Source of the DNA: Acephala macrosclerotiorum
Lineage: Eukaryota; Ascomycota; Leotiomycetes; Helotiales; Mollisiaceae
Reading direction: 5' to 3'
Length of the DNA stretch: 64,000 nt
Assembly: GCA_014904845.1 (NCBI GenBank)
Contig: MU119397.1
Location: forward strand, 1-64,000
Shown: positions 48,426-59,599 of the stretch, one piece after another
Layout of the letters: each line of letters opens with the position of its first letter
How positions within the stretch are numbered: position 1 is the first letter of the stretch
Program-made: the position numbers and the translations under genes
Notes under the pieces: model-generated
Told to the model about the DNA's origin: nothing
Seen by the model: only the letters and a program-made list of their open reading frames with translations
Database searches by the model: none

Positions 48426-51369
48426 TTTTTTTTTTTTTTAATTATATATTTAATTTAATATTAAAAAAACGTTAAAATAATATTTATAAAATTATAATAA
48501 TATTATAATTTTTATAATTTTAAAAATTAATTAATAAAAATTAATTAATTATTTATATAATATTATTTTTAAATATTTTTTTAATAAATTTAATAATAAA
48601 TTATTTATATTTTTTTAATAATTTTAAAATTTAATTTTTTAAATTTAATTATAAATTTAATTATTTTATTTTTATTAAATAATTTTAATTTTTTAAAAAT
48701 ATTATATATATTTTAACGTATAATAAATATTTTAATAATTTGAATTTTTATAAACGAAATATTTTTTTTTGATTTTAATATATTATTAATTTTTTATAAT
48801 TAATTTAATTATTATATTAAATATTTTTATTAAAATATTTACGATTTATAAAATACGATTTAATTATATTTTAATAAAAAATTTTTTTTTCGATTATAAA
48901 AATTTTAAAAATTATTTTTATTTTTATTTAAAATAAAATTATATTATAAACGTTTTTATACGCAATTAAATTATTTTTAAATTAATTTTTAATATAATAT
49001 TTTATTCAAATTTTATATTTAAATTATAATAAATATAATAATATTTTTTTATTTTATTAATAAATTTTTAATAATAAAAATTATTAATATAATTAAAAAA
49101 CGTTATAATATTTTTTTAATTTAATATTTATTTTAAAATATAAATATTTAAATATTTAAATAAATATATTAAATAAAACTTTTTTTATAATATTTAAATT
49201 TTTTATTATAAAATTTTATTTGAATTTATTATTACGAATTATATTTATATTTTTTAAAATAAAATAAATTTTTTTTTAATATTATTAATTTATTTATTAA
49301 ATTAATAATAATTAATATTATAAATCGATTTATTTTTAACGTTAATAACGTTTAATAAAAAGTTAAAATTGAATTAATAATATTAATTCGATATTAACGT
49401 ACGTATTATTAAATAATTTATATAAAAATATTAAAAATTTCGATTATAATTAATTAAATATAATAAATTTTTTAAAGTTTTATAATATTTTTATTTATTT
49501 ATTAATTTATTTACGTAATTACGTATTATTATTATTATTATTATTTATATTTAAATTTTTTAAAATAAATTAATTATTCGTATTATAATAATTATTAATT
49601 AAAAATTTAAAATAAAAACGTTATTAAAATACATTTAATTACTTTTATAAAAATATAAAAAATTTTAAAAATTTTTATAAATGAAATAATTTAATAATAT
49701 AAGTTTAATTTTTTTAATATTATTATAACGTTATAATAACGTCGTAATAATATTAATAATAGTTTATTATTATTATTAATATTAAATTTAATTCGACGAT
49801 TTTTTAATTAAATTTTTTTTATTAATATATATAAAAATTAATAATCGAATTATAAAAATTCGAAATTATATAATAAAATTTAAAATATTAAAATTTTAAT
49901 AAACGTAAAAATTTTATATAAATAAATTTAATTAATAATTTAATTAATAATTAATAATAATTTTATTTAAATTTTTTAATTTTTATTATATAATTTTAAT
50001 TAATAATACGTTTAATTATTAATTTATTATATTTATTTAATAATTAAAAAAATTAAAATAAATATTTTTTTAATATTTTTTTAATTTTTAATAATATTAA
50101 TAATAATAAAATTAATATTAAATATTATATATTTTAAAAATATTATTAATAATATTTTTAATTAAAAATTTTTATATAATAATTTTATTAAAAATTTTGT
50201 TTTTAAAAATTTTATTTATAAATTTTTTTATTTTTTTATTTTTAATTAAATTATTTATATATTTTTTTAAATAATTATAAATTAATTTTTATATTTTATA
50301 CGATTTATATAAAAAAAAATTTATTATAATAAATTAAATTTAATAAATATTATAATACGATTTTTATAAAATAATTTTTAAATTTTATAAAAAATTTTAA
50401 ATTTTTTTTAATAATAATAAATAAATTATAATTAAATATTCATTATTAATATATAATAAAACGTAAAATTAAATAAAATAAAATTAATTATAAAAACGTT
50501 TTAAATTTTTAATATTTTATTTTTTTAAAAATTTAATTTTTTTTAATATAATTTAAAAACGTTTTATACGAATATAATTTATTAAATATTTTTTCGTAAA
50601 TAATTTTATTATTTTATAATCGAACGATATTAATTATTAATTAATATTAATACGTTTAAAAATAATTATAAAATATTAAAATTTTAATTTAATAATAAAA
50701 TTTTTTTTAGTTTATTTTTTTATTTGATTATTAAACGATTATTTAATTAAATTAATAATAATATTAATTCGAAATTAAAATTTATTTAAAAAAAAATTAT
50801 AATTATTATTTTTATTAAATATAATTAAATTTTATTAGTTTTATATAAATATAAAAAAATATTATAATATTATTATTTATATATAATAAATAATAATAAT
50901 AATAATAATTTAAAATATTATTAAAATTTGTTTTTTATTTAATTATTATTATTAAAAATTTTTATTAATTATTTTAATTTAATAAAAATTATAAAATATT
51001 TAATATAATTAAAAATAAATTTTTATTATTATTATATTTATTATTTAAATTAATATTTAAATAATTAATTATAATAATTTTAAAAATTCTACTTTTTGCG
51101 CATAGCTTTAATTGTAATGCGCAGTTATAAACTTTTACTTTACTTAATGAAAAAAACTGCCGTATTGAAAGTCGACTAGGTCCGCCGATTTGTCTTCGGA
51201 AACCAGTTAAACAAAGCAATAATCGTTTCGAATCAAATCAAAAACAAAAACACTGGCTCATAGTTGTATTGTAGTATGTAGAGGTCGAAACAGCTGGATC
51301 AAGCTGAACGCTCCCAACATATCTTGTCGAATGATACGACAACAAAAAGAAATCTTAATCAGAAAAATA

Positions 51370-51500
51370 TGCCCATTCTCGGAATCGCTAGCCATGGATT
51401 AGAATTATAAATACTATTTGGTATTACTTCCGCAAACTTACAACCGAGGATCTTCTCATTTCAATACGAGTGAGACGCTGTACCACTAAGCCAAACGGGC
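51370..51500 (-). tRNA. tRNA-Thr(CGU) interrupted at two sites
   Basis: On the minus strand one reads acceptor GCCCGTT (51,500-51,494), TG, a D-arm with an A-box-like TGGCTTAGTGG, anticodon stem TCTCA, loop CTCGTA carrying anticodon CGT, a 5-nt extra TTGAA, then A, stem TGAGA, AGATC, T-stem CTCGG and TT. A 54-nt insertion follows (51,441-51,388). The tRNA then resumes as CGATT (completing T-loop TTCGATT), CCGAG, acceptor AATGGGC and discriminator A (51,370). A TTTTT run follows at 51,367-51,363, as for Pol III termination. All four stems pair once both insertions are removed (one G-U in the acceptor). As written the B box is split (GGTT / CGATTCC), so either an unusual splicing route exists or this is a disrupted pseudogene. 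Confidence 0.8.
51388..51441 (-). other. 54-nt intron-like insertion in the tRNA T-loop
   Basis: Starts GTAAGTTTGCGG, carries TTCTAATCC as a branch-point-like site about 11 nt from the end, and ends GGCTAG. These are the donor, branch and acceptor signals of spliceosomal introns in the protein genes of this window, and the length (54 nt) is in their range. Removing it exactly restores T-loop TTCGATT and a perfect 5-bp T-stem. Confidence 0.7.
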
Positions 51501-51509
51501 TTTGAACTT

Positions 51510-52930
51510 ATCGAGTTGTCAAAATTTTGCTTATTTAAATATATGTTGGTCACTACACGATGTGAGTCAATGCCGCAGATTTTCCGGAGCTAGCTTGGAT
51601 ATCTCCGGCGCTAGTTGAAAGACGTCAATGTGAAGCATGTGCATGTAACGCGCAGTCACCAGCAAAGCAGCCTTCATAATAGAGTCTGGCGTTGAGAGGT
51701 GTCAACTTCTCTACGACATTCCCCAACCCGTCTTCCACATTCTCACTTTTTGCTCCAACGCTTCCTTTCGTCATGCTGTTGCACGTGCACCTACCTTCTG
51801 ATTTTATATGATCATGAGATATTCGTCAGTCCTTATACTACGTCATACACTGCACCTTAACACCTTGATCGCTGATCTGCTAAGCGAGAGGGCTAGTAAT
51901 TGCGATCGAATCATAAGAGGCACATCGTGCCTGGGGGGAGCTAATTATTATGTTGGTTTGCAAGTACGCCTTTAAAACCAGAAAAAGGGAAGATGAGTTA
52001 GAACTTGGTAATACCTCGAGGCATTCAAGAACTTTTGAGAACCCCATGTCTGTATAGCTATCGTGGGTCATTCTCATCCAGCGACCCTTGGGATTGGTGC
52101 GACCGATTCTTCGTCGCACAAATCGCTAAGACTACCTCACTTACAGGGCTTGGAGCACAAGTCACTCAATCTGTGCTATCGATGCAGTCTTCATTGCCTT
52201 AAGGAAATCTGTGCACTACTCAAGTACCGTACTTTTTTGGTCGATCTGCGCGTTGTTCGAGGCTATGCATGACCCCCCCCCCCCACTCCAGTACACCATA
52301 AAAGCGCGTCCCCCATCAACACTAGCTACCTCTCGCCACTGAGATCTGGACACTCATCTCCAGTAGTGCGAACATCAAGAGGAAATGTATGTTACACGCT
52401 CCTCCAATGTAACAACAGGAAACACGGTCGAATGCGAGACGATTTGCGTAGTGCTATCAGTTGAGAGGGCAAAAGGAGTGGTATTGTGATGTCTATCTGC
52501 CCGTCTAACTGGGTGGGAATGTTCCCTTAATAAAGTAAATTCACTGGTGCATCTAGAGCAGCCTAGACTGCCCATATCAGCCGATGCTCGATCAAGCGTG
52601 CGGCTTCATTTCAACATCGAACCATGTCTCAGTGCACTCTCCTCCAATACCACCTAATTACGGGATCTCAACTGACAAGTATCGTCTTGAATTGCCTCAT
52701 CATAGCATGCTGCGGAAACCAGAACGTCAAACCACTTCAACGTTAGATCTGATGAGAGCGCTTCTTCTGGTGCGTATTTCAAACTGATCGCCGACTACAA
52801 GTCCATTAACTCATCCTCCGTTAGGAGATTCGTTGGCAGAGGTGATGGTGGAGTCGTGGAGAGAGTATCTTTCGCTATGGTCCGTTCGCGACGTTGAGTT
52901 TCGTTTTGTTTTACGTGTGAAGTCGAGCCC
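51510..52930. other. Eroded island sequence, no gene recognised
   Basis: Mixed-composition DNA with a run of 12 or more C at about 52,272. Open frames at 51,880-52,830 on both strands are short, overlap and lack motifs. Confidence 0.45.
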
Positions 52931-52933
52931 GGA

Positions 52934-53395
52934 TCACAGCCTCAGAAACTTCGATTTTTGGTTCTCGAATATATGCTTTGAGGTCTTCGCGAGTAAATAG
53001 CCGTCTTTAGCAAGCTGTGTGATTTCTTCCTTGTACAGATCAACATTTTTGGGGCCAAGTGGATACCGTTCTTTCTCGGGTGCGGGTTGACCAGACCACG
53101 GATCAAGACTGCGGCCGATGGTTTGAGGCGATGCCTCGAATCCATGCTTGTTCAGGAGGTGGCCAGCGATCAATTGCGGTAGCACTCCATTCCCCTACAA
53201 TCCAAGAATTTTGTCTTTGAACGGACCAACGCTTCGTGGAGCAAACGATAGGGGGCCATACCTTCGAGGCGCATCCGTGACGTCCTTTTCCATCTTCTCC
53301 AGTAGCAATCGCCAATGGACCACGCCATGTTGTAGCTTGTTGTTGTTGTTATGATGGCAGGCCGGCAGCCTTTTCATAAAGTTGGAAAGTGACAC
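52934..53395 (-). pseudogene. Hypothetical protein remnant with in-frame stop
   Basis: Two minus-strand segments in the same frame, 53,395-53,198 and 53,194-52,934, are separated only by TAG at 53,195-53,197. The second segment is protein-like (LPQLIAGHLLNKHGFEASP and YKEEITQLAKDGYLLAKTSK). Just before its end a +1 frame continues plausibly as KIEVSEAVIRARLHT, so a frameshift near 52,955 is likely. No family is recognised. Probably a decayed gene; the start is not defined. Confidence 0.4.
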
Positions 53396-53399
53396 CAGC

Positions 53400-55500
53400 G
53401 AGAAGAACCAAAGGCTTCAATTGCCGAGCGATTCGCCCTTGTGGAACGAGTTACACTTTAGAACATATATGAGCAACCGTACAATGGTTTTGGACATACC
53501 TTTACTTCTGCTTATCTTCAATGACTGCACAGTAGACTGTTTATTGTCAATGTTTTCTTTTCAAAGCTTCAAGCTTGCTCTAGACATGAAAGTCGACATT
53601 GCTTGAAATTATATTGGGTTTCTTTGGTGACTACAATGGATTATAATTATTAGTCTCTTTAGATACCTGCATTGTGGAATATGTCCTGCCATATTCTTAC
53701 GTCTTATACACAAGGAATTGAAAGCTCATTCGGGTTGTGGGAAAAATAAACATGACTTAATGATAGGAACTCGCATTGGCCATTGCAAAGCCAATTTTTT
53801 GGATAGCCACTATTTATGACTTTGTGAAAGCTTGTTCATCAACGCGGGCGCCGAGGTGCAAATAAGATTCTCTTGTACCTTTTTGGTTAATTTTGGGTGT
53901 CTATACTCTAGGTAAATAATGCCTAGAGGGGGTTACATTACGGACGGAGCACCACTACAACAGCTCAAAGCAATTAGTAGCTGAAAATATATTCGAGCGA
54001 GTTTCTCAGCAAAACTCGGCCTTTCGGCTTTGTACTGGAATATTCCAGTGGCTTTCCATCAAACTTTATTCTTTCGATATGTTCCAACACGTTGTATACC
54101 TCAATCTCAATGAATCATGTTAAAGCTTTGGTTTGAACCCAGTCTTCCCATTTTTAGTTGTAATACGACCAGAACTTCCAGAACTTGCTGGTATCAGTCG
54201 TATCAGCTTTCTGTACTGCGGGATGACCAAGTAATGTATCATTTATATGTAGTTCCGAAGAGCGGGAGTCTTTACCAGGTCACAGAAGCATCACTCAGCC
54301 ATTTTCCCATTCGAAACGAGGGAACGTTCATCATGAACATCGAACTTGGACAGGACCACAGTCTTGTAGCCAGTAGCTCGAGTGAGCTTGACTAACAGCT
54401 GGAAGTTCCGATTGATAGCCCCGGGGGCAAGTCAGGATACGATTGCATTGAAAGTTCAAAGAAGAAAACCTTTGCAGGGCGTGCAACTCTTCACCAAGTA
54501 CAGCCAATGCCTAGCCTAGGGGGTCTCAGATCTTCAGTTGATTTTCCCGTCAAAGACTCAACAGATATATGTGCCTTCACTTTGGTATTCCGACTCCCAG
54601 ATTGATTATGACGTTCAGAAGGGCATCGCGTCAGATCCAATGGTGGAGACGTTCTGCGAGAACCCAAGGAGGGGAAGAAACGAAAGCGAGAACCAACGTG
54701 CTCAGATACTGCTTCCAACGTCACCGCCATAGGTCCTCAATACCCCAGCGCGACCCTTCAGACCCTAAAAGTCGAAATATTCAAGGAGGGAGAAAAAATC
54801 GAGGCGACCAGAGGCGTTCTCTCAACTAGTGGGAAGGCAAGCCAACGCTGGCACCACTACCTTCCTAAATGCCCTAGTGGGATGTAGCTCGAATCGATAT
54901 CTTCAGGTACGATGAGCTTCGCCGCGAAGCATACTACATTAGCAAGCGATGCGATTAGCTGCGGTGTGAGATCGCGATAGCCAATGCCAAAATCCTGCCC
55001 GAGAATGTAGAACAAGATGATGTGAAAACGCTCTCTCATTCAGGATGCCGAGGCCGACCTTAGCGAGTCGGCTCAAAATGAGATTTTGGTGGCCGATGAG
55101 TACCTTAGCCTTACTTCGTAGGGTCTCTGCAATGAAGGCGACGGCCTGCACCTTGGAACGCCAGCGTAACGCGCAGATGCTATACACAATTTTCATCTTC
55201 TCTGTCTCAAATTGCTTTTAGTACATGTTGTTCCCACTACCAAACTGCCACATATCTTAACATTTCATCCCACTTAGCCTAGTCAGGTACGCTCCGCGTC
55301 CAACCCTAAAGCATGTGATGATGACGTGGAGACGTTCGTGCAGCTGTAGCTGCATCGAACCTTTCTTTTGATACTGCGTATACATTTCAGGCCACACTTC
55401 AATCGAGGCGTTGACCTCAAGGAGGCCCTTCTCGTCGACTTCCTTTTCTTGAGCCCTCTTCGTGATATGCCATCTTGAACTCGGTCTCCTTTGTTCCGAG
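53400..55500. other. Long stretch without an intact gene
   Basis: Moderately AT-rich with short open frames. At 55,196-54,857 (minus) two protein-like pieces meet at a frameshift near 55,040 (LSRLAKVGLGILNER then RFHIILFYILGQDFGIGYRD), which suggests a decayed gene of unknown family. The last 200 bp are presumably the promoter of the ATP-grasp gene. Confidence 0.4.
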
Positions 55501-55505
55501 CGACA

Positions 55506-57071
55506 ATGCCTTTATCCAGGACATCGCCAACGTACCTCCACGTCCTGCAAAACGCATCTCTAATCTTACTCTCGATTTGCTGCTTTCCATTTTGTACATT
55601 CGTCGCGATACTCAGCAGCATAATATCTCCCCACCTCAAAACTTCACGACATATCCACCACTATCGAAAATGGAGGCAAATTTCTTCGTCAACCTTTCGC
55701 CCGAGGACGATTCTCGTGACTGGCGTAGGCATGAGCAGGGGACTCACCTTGGCGCGCACATTCTACCGCACAGGGCATCGGGTCATTGGAGCTGATTTCG
55801 AAGACTGCATGATTCCAGTCTGTGGTCACTTTTCGAAATCAATTGACGCTTTCTACCGACTTTCAAGGCCGAGTTCGGAGGCTGGAGCTGCGAGGTACAT
55901 GAAAGATATGATCGACATCATAAAGAAGGAACGAGTGGAATTATGGGTCTCGTGCTCAGGAATTGCATCTGGAATCAAGGATGGAGAGGCTGCGGAAGTA
56001 ATTGAGAAGGAGACGAAGTGCAAAGCGATTCAATTCGACCTCACGCTGACAGCAACCTTGCACGAGAAGCATTCATTCATCGACAACACTCGCGAATTGG
56101 GTCTGAACGTCCCAGATACGCATCTGGTGACATCTGAGACGGAATCACTAGCAGTACTCTATCCAGAGAAACCAAAGTCTTCCCTGGGAACGAAATATGT
56201 CATGAAAAGCGTGTTTCTTGACGATTCGAGTCGAGCAGACATGACATTACTCCCAAGACCTACATTAAAAGAGACAGAAATGCACATCAAGCGTCTGAAT
56301 CCCACACCATTCCGGCCATTCGTTCTCCAGAGGTTCATTTCGGGCCCAGAATACTGCACGCACAGTTTGGTCATCAATGGCAAGGTGAAAGTCTTCGTCG
56401 CTTGTCCCTCGGCAGACCTACTTATGCATTATATTCCTCTACCTACATCTTCGGCACTCTCCCAAGCCATGCTACTTTACACCACCCTGTACGCTAAGAG
56501 GACTGGTTCGAACATGACTGGACACTTCTCGATCGATTTTCTGGTAGAGGCGGAGGTAGCTAGGGAGGCAGAGAGACGAGTTGGAGTTACGGAAGTCGAA
56601 ATTCAAGAGCTGATGAGCAAGATCTATCCCATCGAGTGTAACCCTCGAGCTCATACTGCGGTAGTATGCTTGGCAAAAGAGTCAGAGGATATGGCCGAGG
56701 CCTATCTTTCGATTCTACCAGATCATGAACCAAAAGGCATTTCGAACGGTCATCGTGCTGAAGCACTTGTTGTACCGAGACCGGGAACCCAGGGGTATTA
56801 CTGGATAGGACACGATCTGGTCACAAGAATATTCTTACCTCTGTTGTGGCTTTTGAGGTTCGAGATTGGTATCACTGACGTGTTGCAAAAGTGGCTGGAG
56901 TTTGCAGAGCATGTGCTATATTGGCGAGATGGCACGTTTGAGGCATGGGATCCGTGGCCATTCTGGTGGCTGTACATTGGGTACTGGCCTGGGATGTTCT
57001 TAATGAGCCTATGGGAGAGGAAATGGTGGAGTCGGTGCAATGTTAGTACACAGAAGATGTTCGGGTGCTGA
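55506..57071 (+). CDS. Membrane-anchored ATP-grasp protein, possibly mycosporine-type ligase
   Basis: Single-exon ORF of 521 residues from ATG 55,506; an upstream in-frame TTG is ignored. An N-terminal hydrophobic segment (LILLSICCFPFCTFVAIL, ~18-36) probably anchors it. The pre-ATP-grasp part begins TILVTGVGMSRGLTLART (~68). ATP-grasp features follow: KYVMKS (~230), QRFISGPEY (~275) and the metal-binding IECNPRAHT (~376). Two aromatic C-terminal segments (LVTRIFLPLLWLLRF and WPFWWLYIGYWPGMFLM) may sit on the membrane. The family ligates a carboxylate to an amine with ATP. The layout resembles fungal homologues of MysC from mycosporine (UV-screen) synthesis, but the partner cyclase and methyltransferase are not in the window, so the pathway is an inference. 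Confidence 0.75.
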   Translation: MPLSRTSPTYLHVLQNASLILLSICCFPFCTFVAILSSIISPHLKTSRHIHHYRKWRQISSSTFRPRTILVTGVGMSRGLTLARTFYRTGHRVIGADFEDCMIPVCGHFSKSIDAFYRLSRPSSEAGAARYMKDMIDIIKKERVELWVSCSGIASGIKDGEAAEVIEKETKCKAIQFDLTLTATLHEKHSFIDNTRELGLNVPDTHLVTSETESLAVLYPEKPKSSLGTKYVMKSVFLDDSSRADMTLLPRPTLKETEMHIKRLNPTPFRPFVLQRFISGPEYCTHSLVINGKVKVFVACPSADLLMHYIPLPTSSALSQAMLLYTTLYAKRTGSNMTGHFSIDFLVEAEVAREAERRVGVTEVEIQELMSKIYPIECNPRAHTAVVCLAKESEDMAEAYLSILPDHEPKGISNGHRAEALVVPRPGTQGYYWIGHDLVTRIFLPLLWLLRFEIGITDVLQKWLEFAEHVLYWRDGTFEAWDPWPFWWLYIGYWPGMFLMSLWERKWWSRCNVSTQKMFGC

Positions 57072-57257
57072 GCATGATTGGGGTCGACCGACAGCTTGCC
57101 TTACTGAAGGAGAAGGCGCACGATTAACTATCTGAGAACGGATATACTTGACCGATTCTCGAGAGCAGAAAGTGAACATCGAACGGCTCGGAAAATTGAT
57201 GAAATGAAGTACATTGAACCAAGTACACGACGAAAATGACCAAGAGTCCCAAGAATA

Positions 57258-57755
57258 TCATACATTTCCCATCTCTTTCGCACACAGCTCCTCTCCTTCT
57301 TTCCATGTCATGGACGTTTGTGAAGTACAAAAGTTATGCGAGCCATCCCACGAGTGACCAAAGCCAATTACGCCGTACCAGGCGCAACTCGTTTTGCAGG
57401 ACTTCGTTTTGGACTGAACTTGTAGGATATCATCAAGAATATTTAGTTGGTCTGATCCTTCCTCTATAAGTCCACCAACCCCAACCTCATCGCTATCTCC
57501 TATGCTGATGTTCTCCTGCTTCATCGATGGACTGACTGCTCTTGCTGCATCATGCTCCTGCTTCACCACAATAACCTCATCCCCGAAGCCCACGTTACCG
57601 CCGAGAGAAATCAAGTCCTTGTCATCCACCGCCATAGCATCCCATCTCTTCTTGACATCCTCATCCACGGCTTTGACGTCTCTCGTGGGCCAATCTTCGA
57701 GACTGCCAGTCATTTTTTCCTTCACCTCGACATCTGCTGGCAGCTCTCGCTTCAT
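57258..57755 (-). CDS. Possible hydrophilic protein exon, uncertain
   Basis: A minus-strand frame open for about 165 codons from ATG 57,755 (MKRELPADVEVKEKMTGSL). It is rich in Asp, Glu, Val and Lys and hydrophilic, with a Cys/Trp-containing end (SCAWYGVIGFGHSWDG). The frame stays open upstream to about 57,795, where GGCAG could serve as an acceptor, so it may be the last exon of a gene whose first exon I cannot place. No domain recognised. Confidence 0.3.
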   Translation of the reverse strand: MKRELPADVEVKEKMTGSLEDWPTRDVKAVDEDVKKRWDAMAVDDKDLISLGGNVGFGDEVIVVKQEHDAARAVSPSMKQENISIGDSDEVGVGGLIEEGSDQLNILDDILQVQSKTKSCKTSCAWYGVIGFGHSWDGSHNFCTSQTSMTWKEGEELCAKEMGNV

Positions 57756-57849
57756 CCCCACTTCAACTGGCGGAGCCTCGGTGCCTGCCGTATGCAGCGA
57801 TATAGTTCACGTTCCGCACGGTGTTCAAAAAGTGTGCTCAAACCTTTTT

Positions 57850-58306
57850 GAAGAGATGTAAGAAAAACATTGGACTAACGGAAGATCACGTTGAGGTGGA
57901 TGTCGAACGATTTGCAGGAGTTAGAAATGACGTTCACTGAGGGATACCGAATACAAAACTCACGAATTGAAAGGACCTTCAAAGTACGTACAGAGCCAAA
58001 TACCACACTTTGCAATAGATGTGCCACTGCGCCTTACCAGTTGGTCTATGAACCAGTATACTCTGAAGGGAAATTGAGACTACAGGGCTCTGACAAGAAG
58101 CTGATAGGTTACTAGTTAAAACTAGGGCTTTTCTCACGTACCTGCTGAAGAACACATTTTCTCATGTTTTCAAAGTACAGGTGCAGCTCTACTTTCTGCT
58201 TACTTCTGTGTGCATTGGAACACTTCCCAGCTCGTTAAGCCGGGTCGCAGATAACACCAATTCTTCTTAAGAACACCTTTCGAGTTTAGGCATCCCTCCA
58301 GAGTCA
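57850..58306. other. Intergenic, no gene recognised
   Basis: Contains a 75-codon plus-strand frame (57,891-58,115) without motifs. The right end is the 3' side of the exopolyphosphatase gene. Confidence 0.4.
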
Positions 58307-59565
58307 TCATGTCGATATTGCTAATCTCAAGAAAGGTGCTATCTGCTTACGGCCATCATGAGCTCTTCCCTGTGACCAGCAATGCCGCCACTGATCAATA
58401 CGTTCGAGGCCGAGAGCTCCATCCTTCCATGTCTTGAGGCCGAGGCTTTGCATTGCTTCCTCTTCGAATTTTAGGACGGACTCCACGCCTTTTCGGTCCA
58501 TTCCCCAGATTAGGAGCTCTCTCTTGAAGATATCGTCGACCAGGCTCCTAGTCATGACCGAGAAGACAGACAAGTTTCGCTCCTTTGCGAAGTCTTCTAA
58601 AACAGATAAGAACTTCTCGTTGCTGCCAGCTTTCTCGACAAGAAAAGATATGTCCTTGACCACAGAGCAGATTCCAAGAGAGGCGCCATTGTCGTTCCAT
58701 TCCTTGTAGTCCTTTCTGAGAAGATCATATAGGCTCATGCCATCGACATCTCTCTCTGCATCGGAGATTTCTTTGAAGTAGTGTTCCGCGTTGATCTGAT
58801 TCTCCTCTTCGGCATTGATCCAATGTTCTAGGTACTTGACGACTTCCACATCAGTAGGCGAAGTCTTTGGCTTGTTCTTTAAGTTTGAGGTGTCAATGAG
58901 AATCGGACCCAAGGCCAGTCGCGCCAATTCAGCATTCCATTTGGCTCCCTCTTTCCTTGTCGATTCCGAGGCCAGCGAGTCCCATGATTCTCTGCAGTAT
59001 TGCACGACTAAGCTAGAGCAACTTCCGCACTTCTGCACAACCCTTGGCTCATCTCCGGTGTCCTTGGGTATTTTATTCTCTTCTTCGTGGTGATCAATAC
59101 AACCAACTAGACGGTTTCCGTATATCTTGCCCAGTTCTCCCACCATGAAATTGTGGTCTACCAGAATCCATTTTGTCTTCTCAGGAGCCAATCGCATGGA
59201 GTCTGACGTGATGGATGGCAGATCAGATAGGGTGATGAGGTCGCTCGGTTTTAGGCTGGCACGAGAAAGAATTGGCAGCAATTCGGGACGGAGATTGAGA
59301 TCAGCTCTTTGAATATTCGACAGAGGTATGTAGAAGGTTTTTGATTTAGGCGCATATGTTCGAAGGTATGCCAAAACAACAGCGCTGCATAATGAATCGA
59401 GGTCTATGATGGTGTTAGTCAACGTTTGGCTCGAAGGAAAGTCTGCCTGCCTGCCGCTTCGTTCCCAATTACGAATGTAATGGGTGAGGTTTGCTGTCCT
59501 ACATTTTTCAGGGCAATTTTGGCTGATGAGAGGAACGACTGTAGGGATGCGCGTGTAAGAGGCAT
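58307..59565 (-). CDS. ppx1: Ppx1-type exopolyphosphatase (DHH family)
   Basis: The start is ATG 59,565 (MPLTRASLQSFLSSAKIAL). Exon 1 is 59,565-59,451 and exon 2 is 59,403-58,307, with a 47-nt intron that has donor GCAGGC, branch CTAAC and acceptor ATAG, i.e. GC-AG. Splicing restores FVIGNEAADLDSLCSAVV, the first DHH-family motif (D39, D41). VDHN (D121) and IDHH (142-144) complete the metal-binding centre, and a C-terminal DHHA2-type domain ends with RKQIAPFLRL. Total length is 403 residues, as expected for yeast Ppx1-like enzymes, which remove terminal phosphate from inorganic polyphosphate in cytosol and mitochondria. An unspliced longer frame starting at 59,599 would garble the first motif, so the spliced model is preferred. 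Confidence 0.93.
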
Positions 59566-59599
59566 TTTGATTGCTCTTGAACCTGCGAGCAGCCAGCAT

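Larger units (their letters stand above)
40980..51090. repeat. AT-rich RIP-degraded block 4
   Basis: Ten kilobases of nearly pure A/T with scattered CpG. Holds repeats related to block 1 (43,080-43,475) and family B copies in both orientations (45,340-45,910 inverted; 48,090-48,425 direct). A 22-base A run lies at about 46,400-46,421. No gene is readable. Confidence 0.85.
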
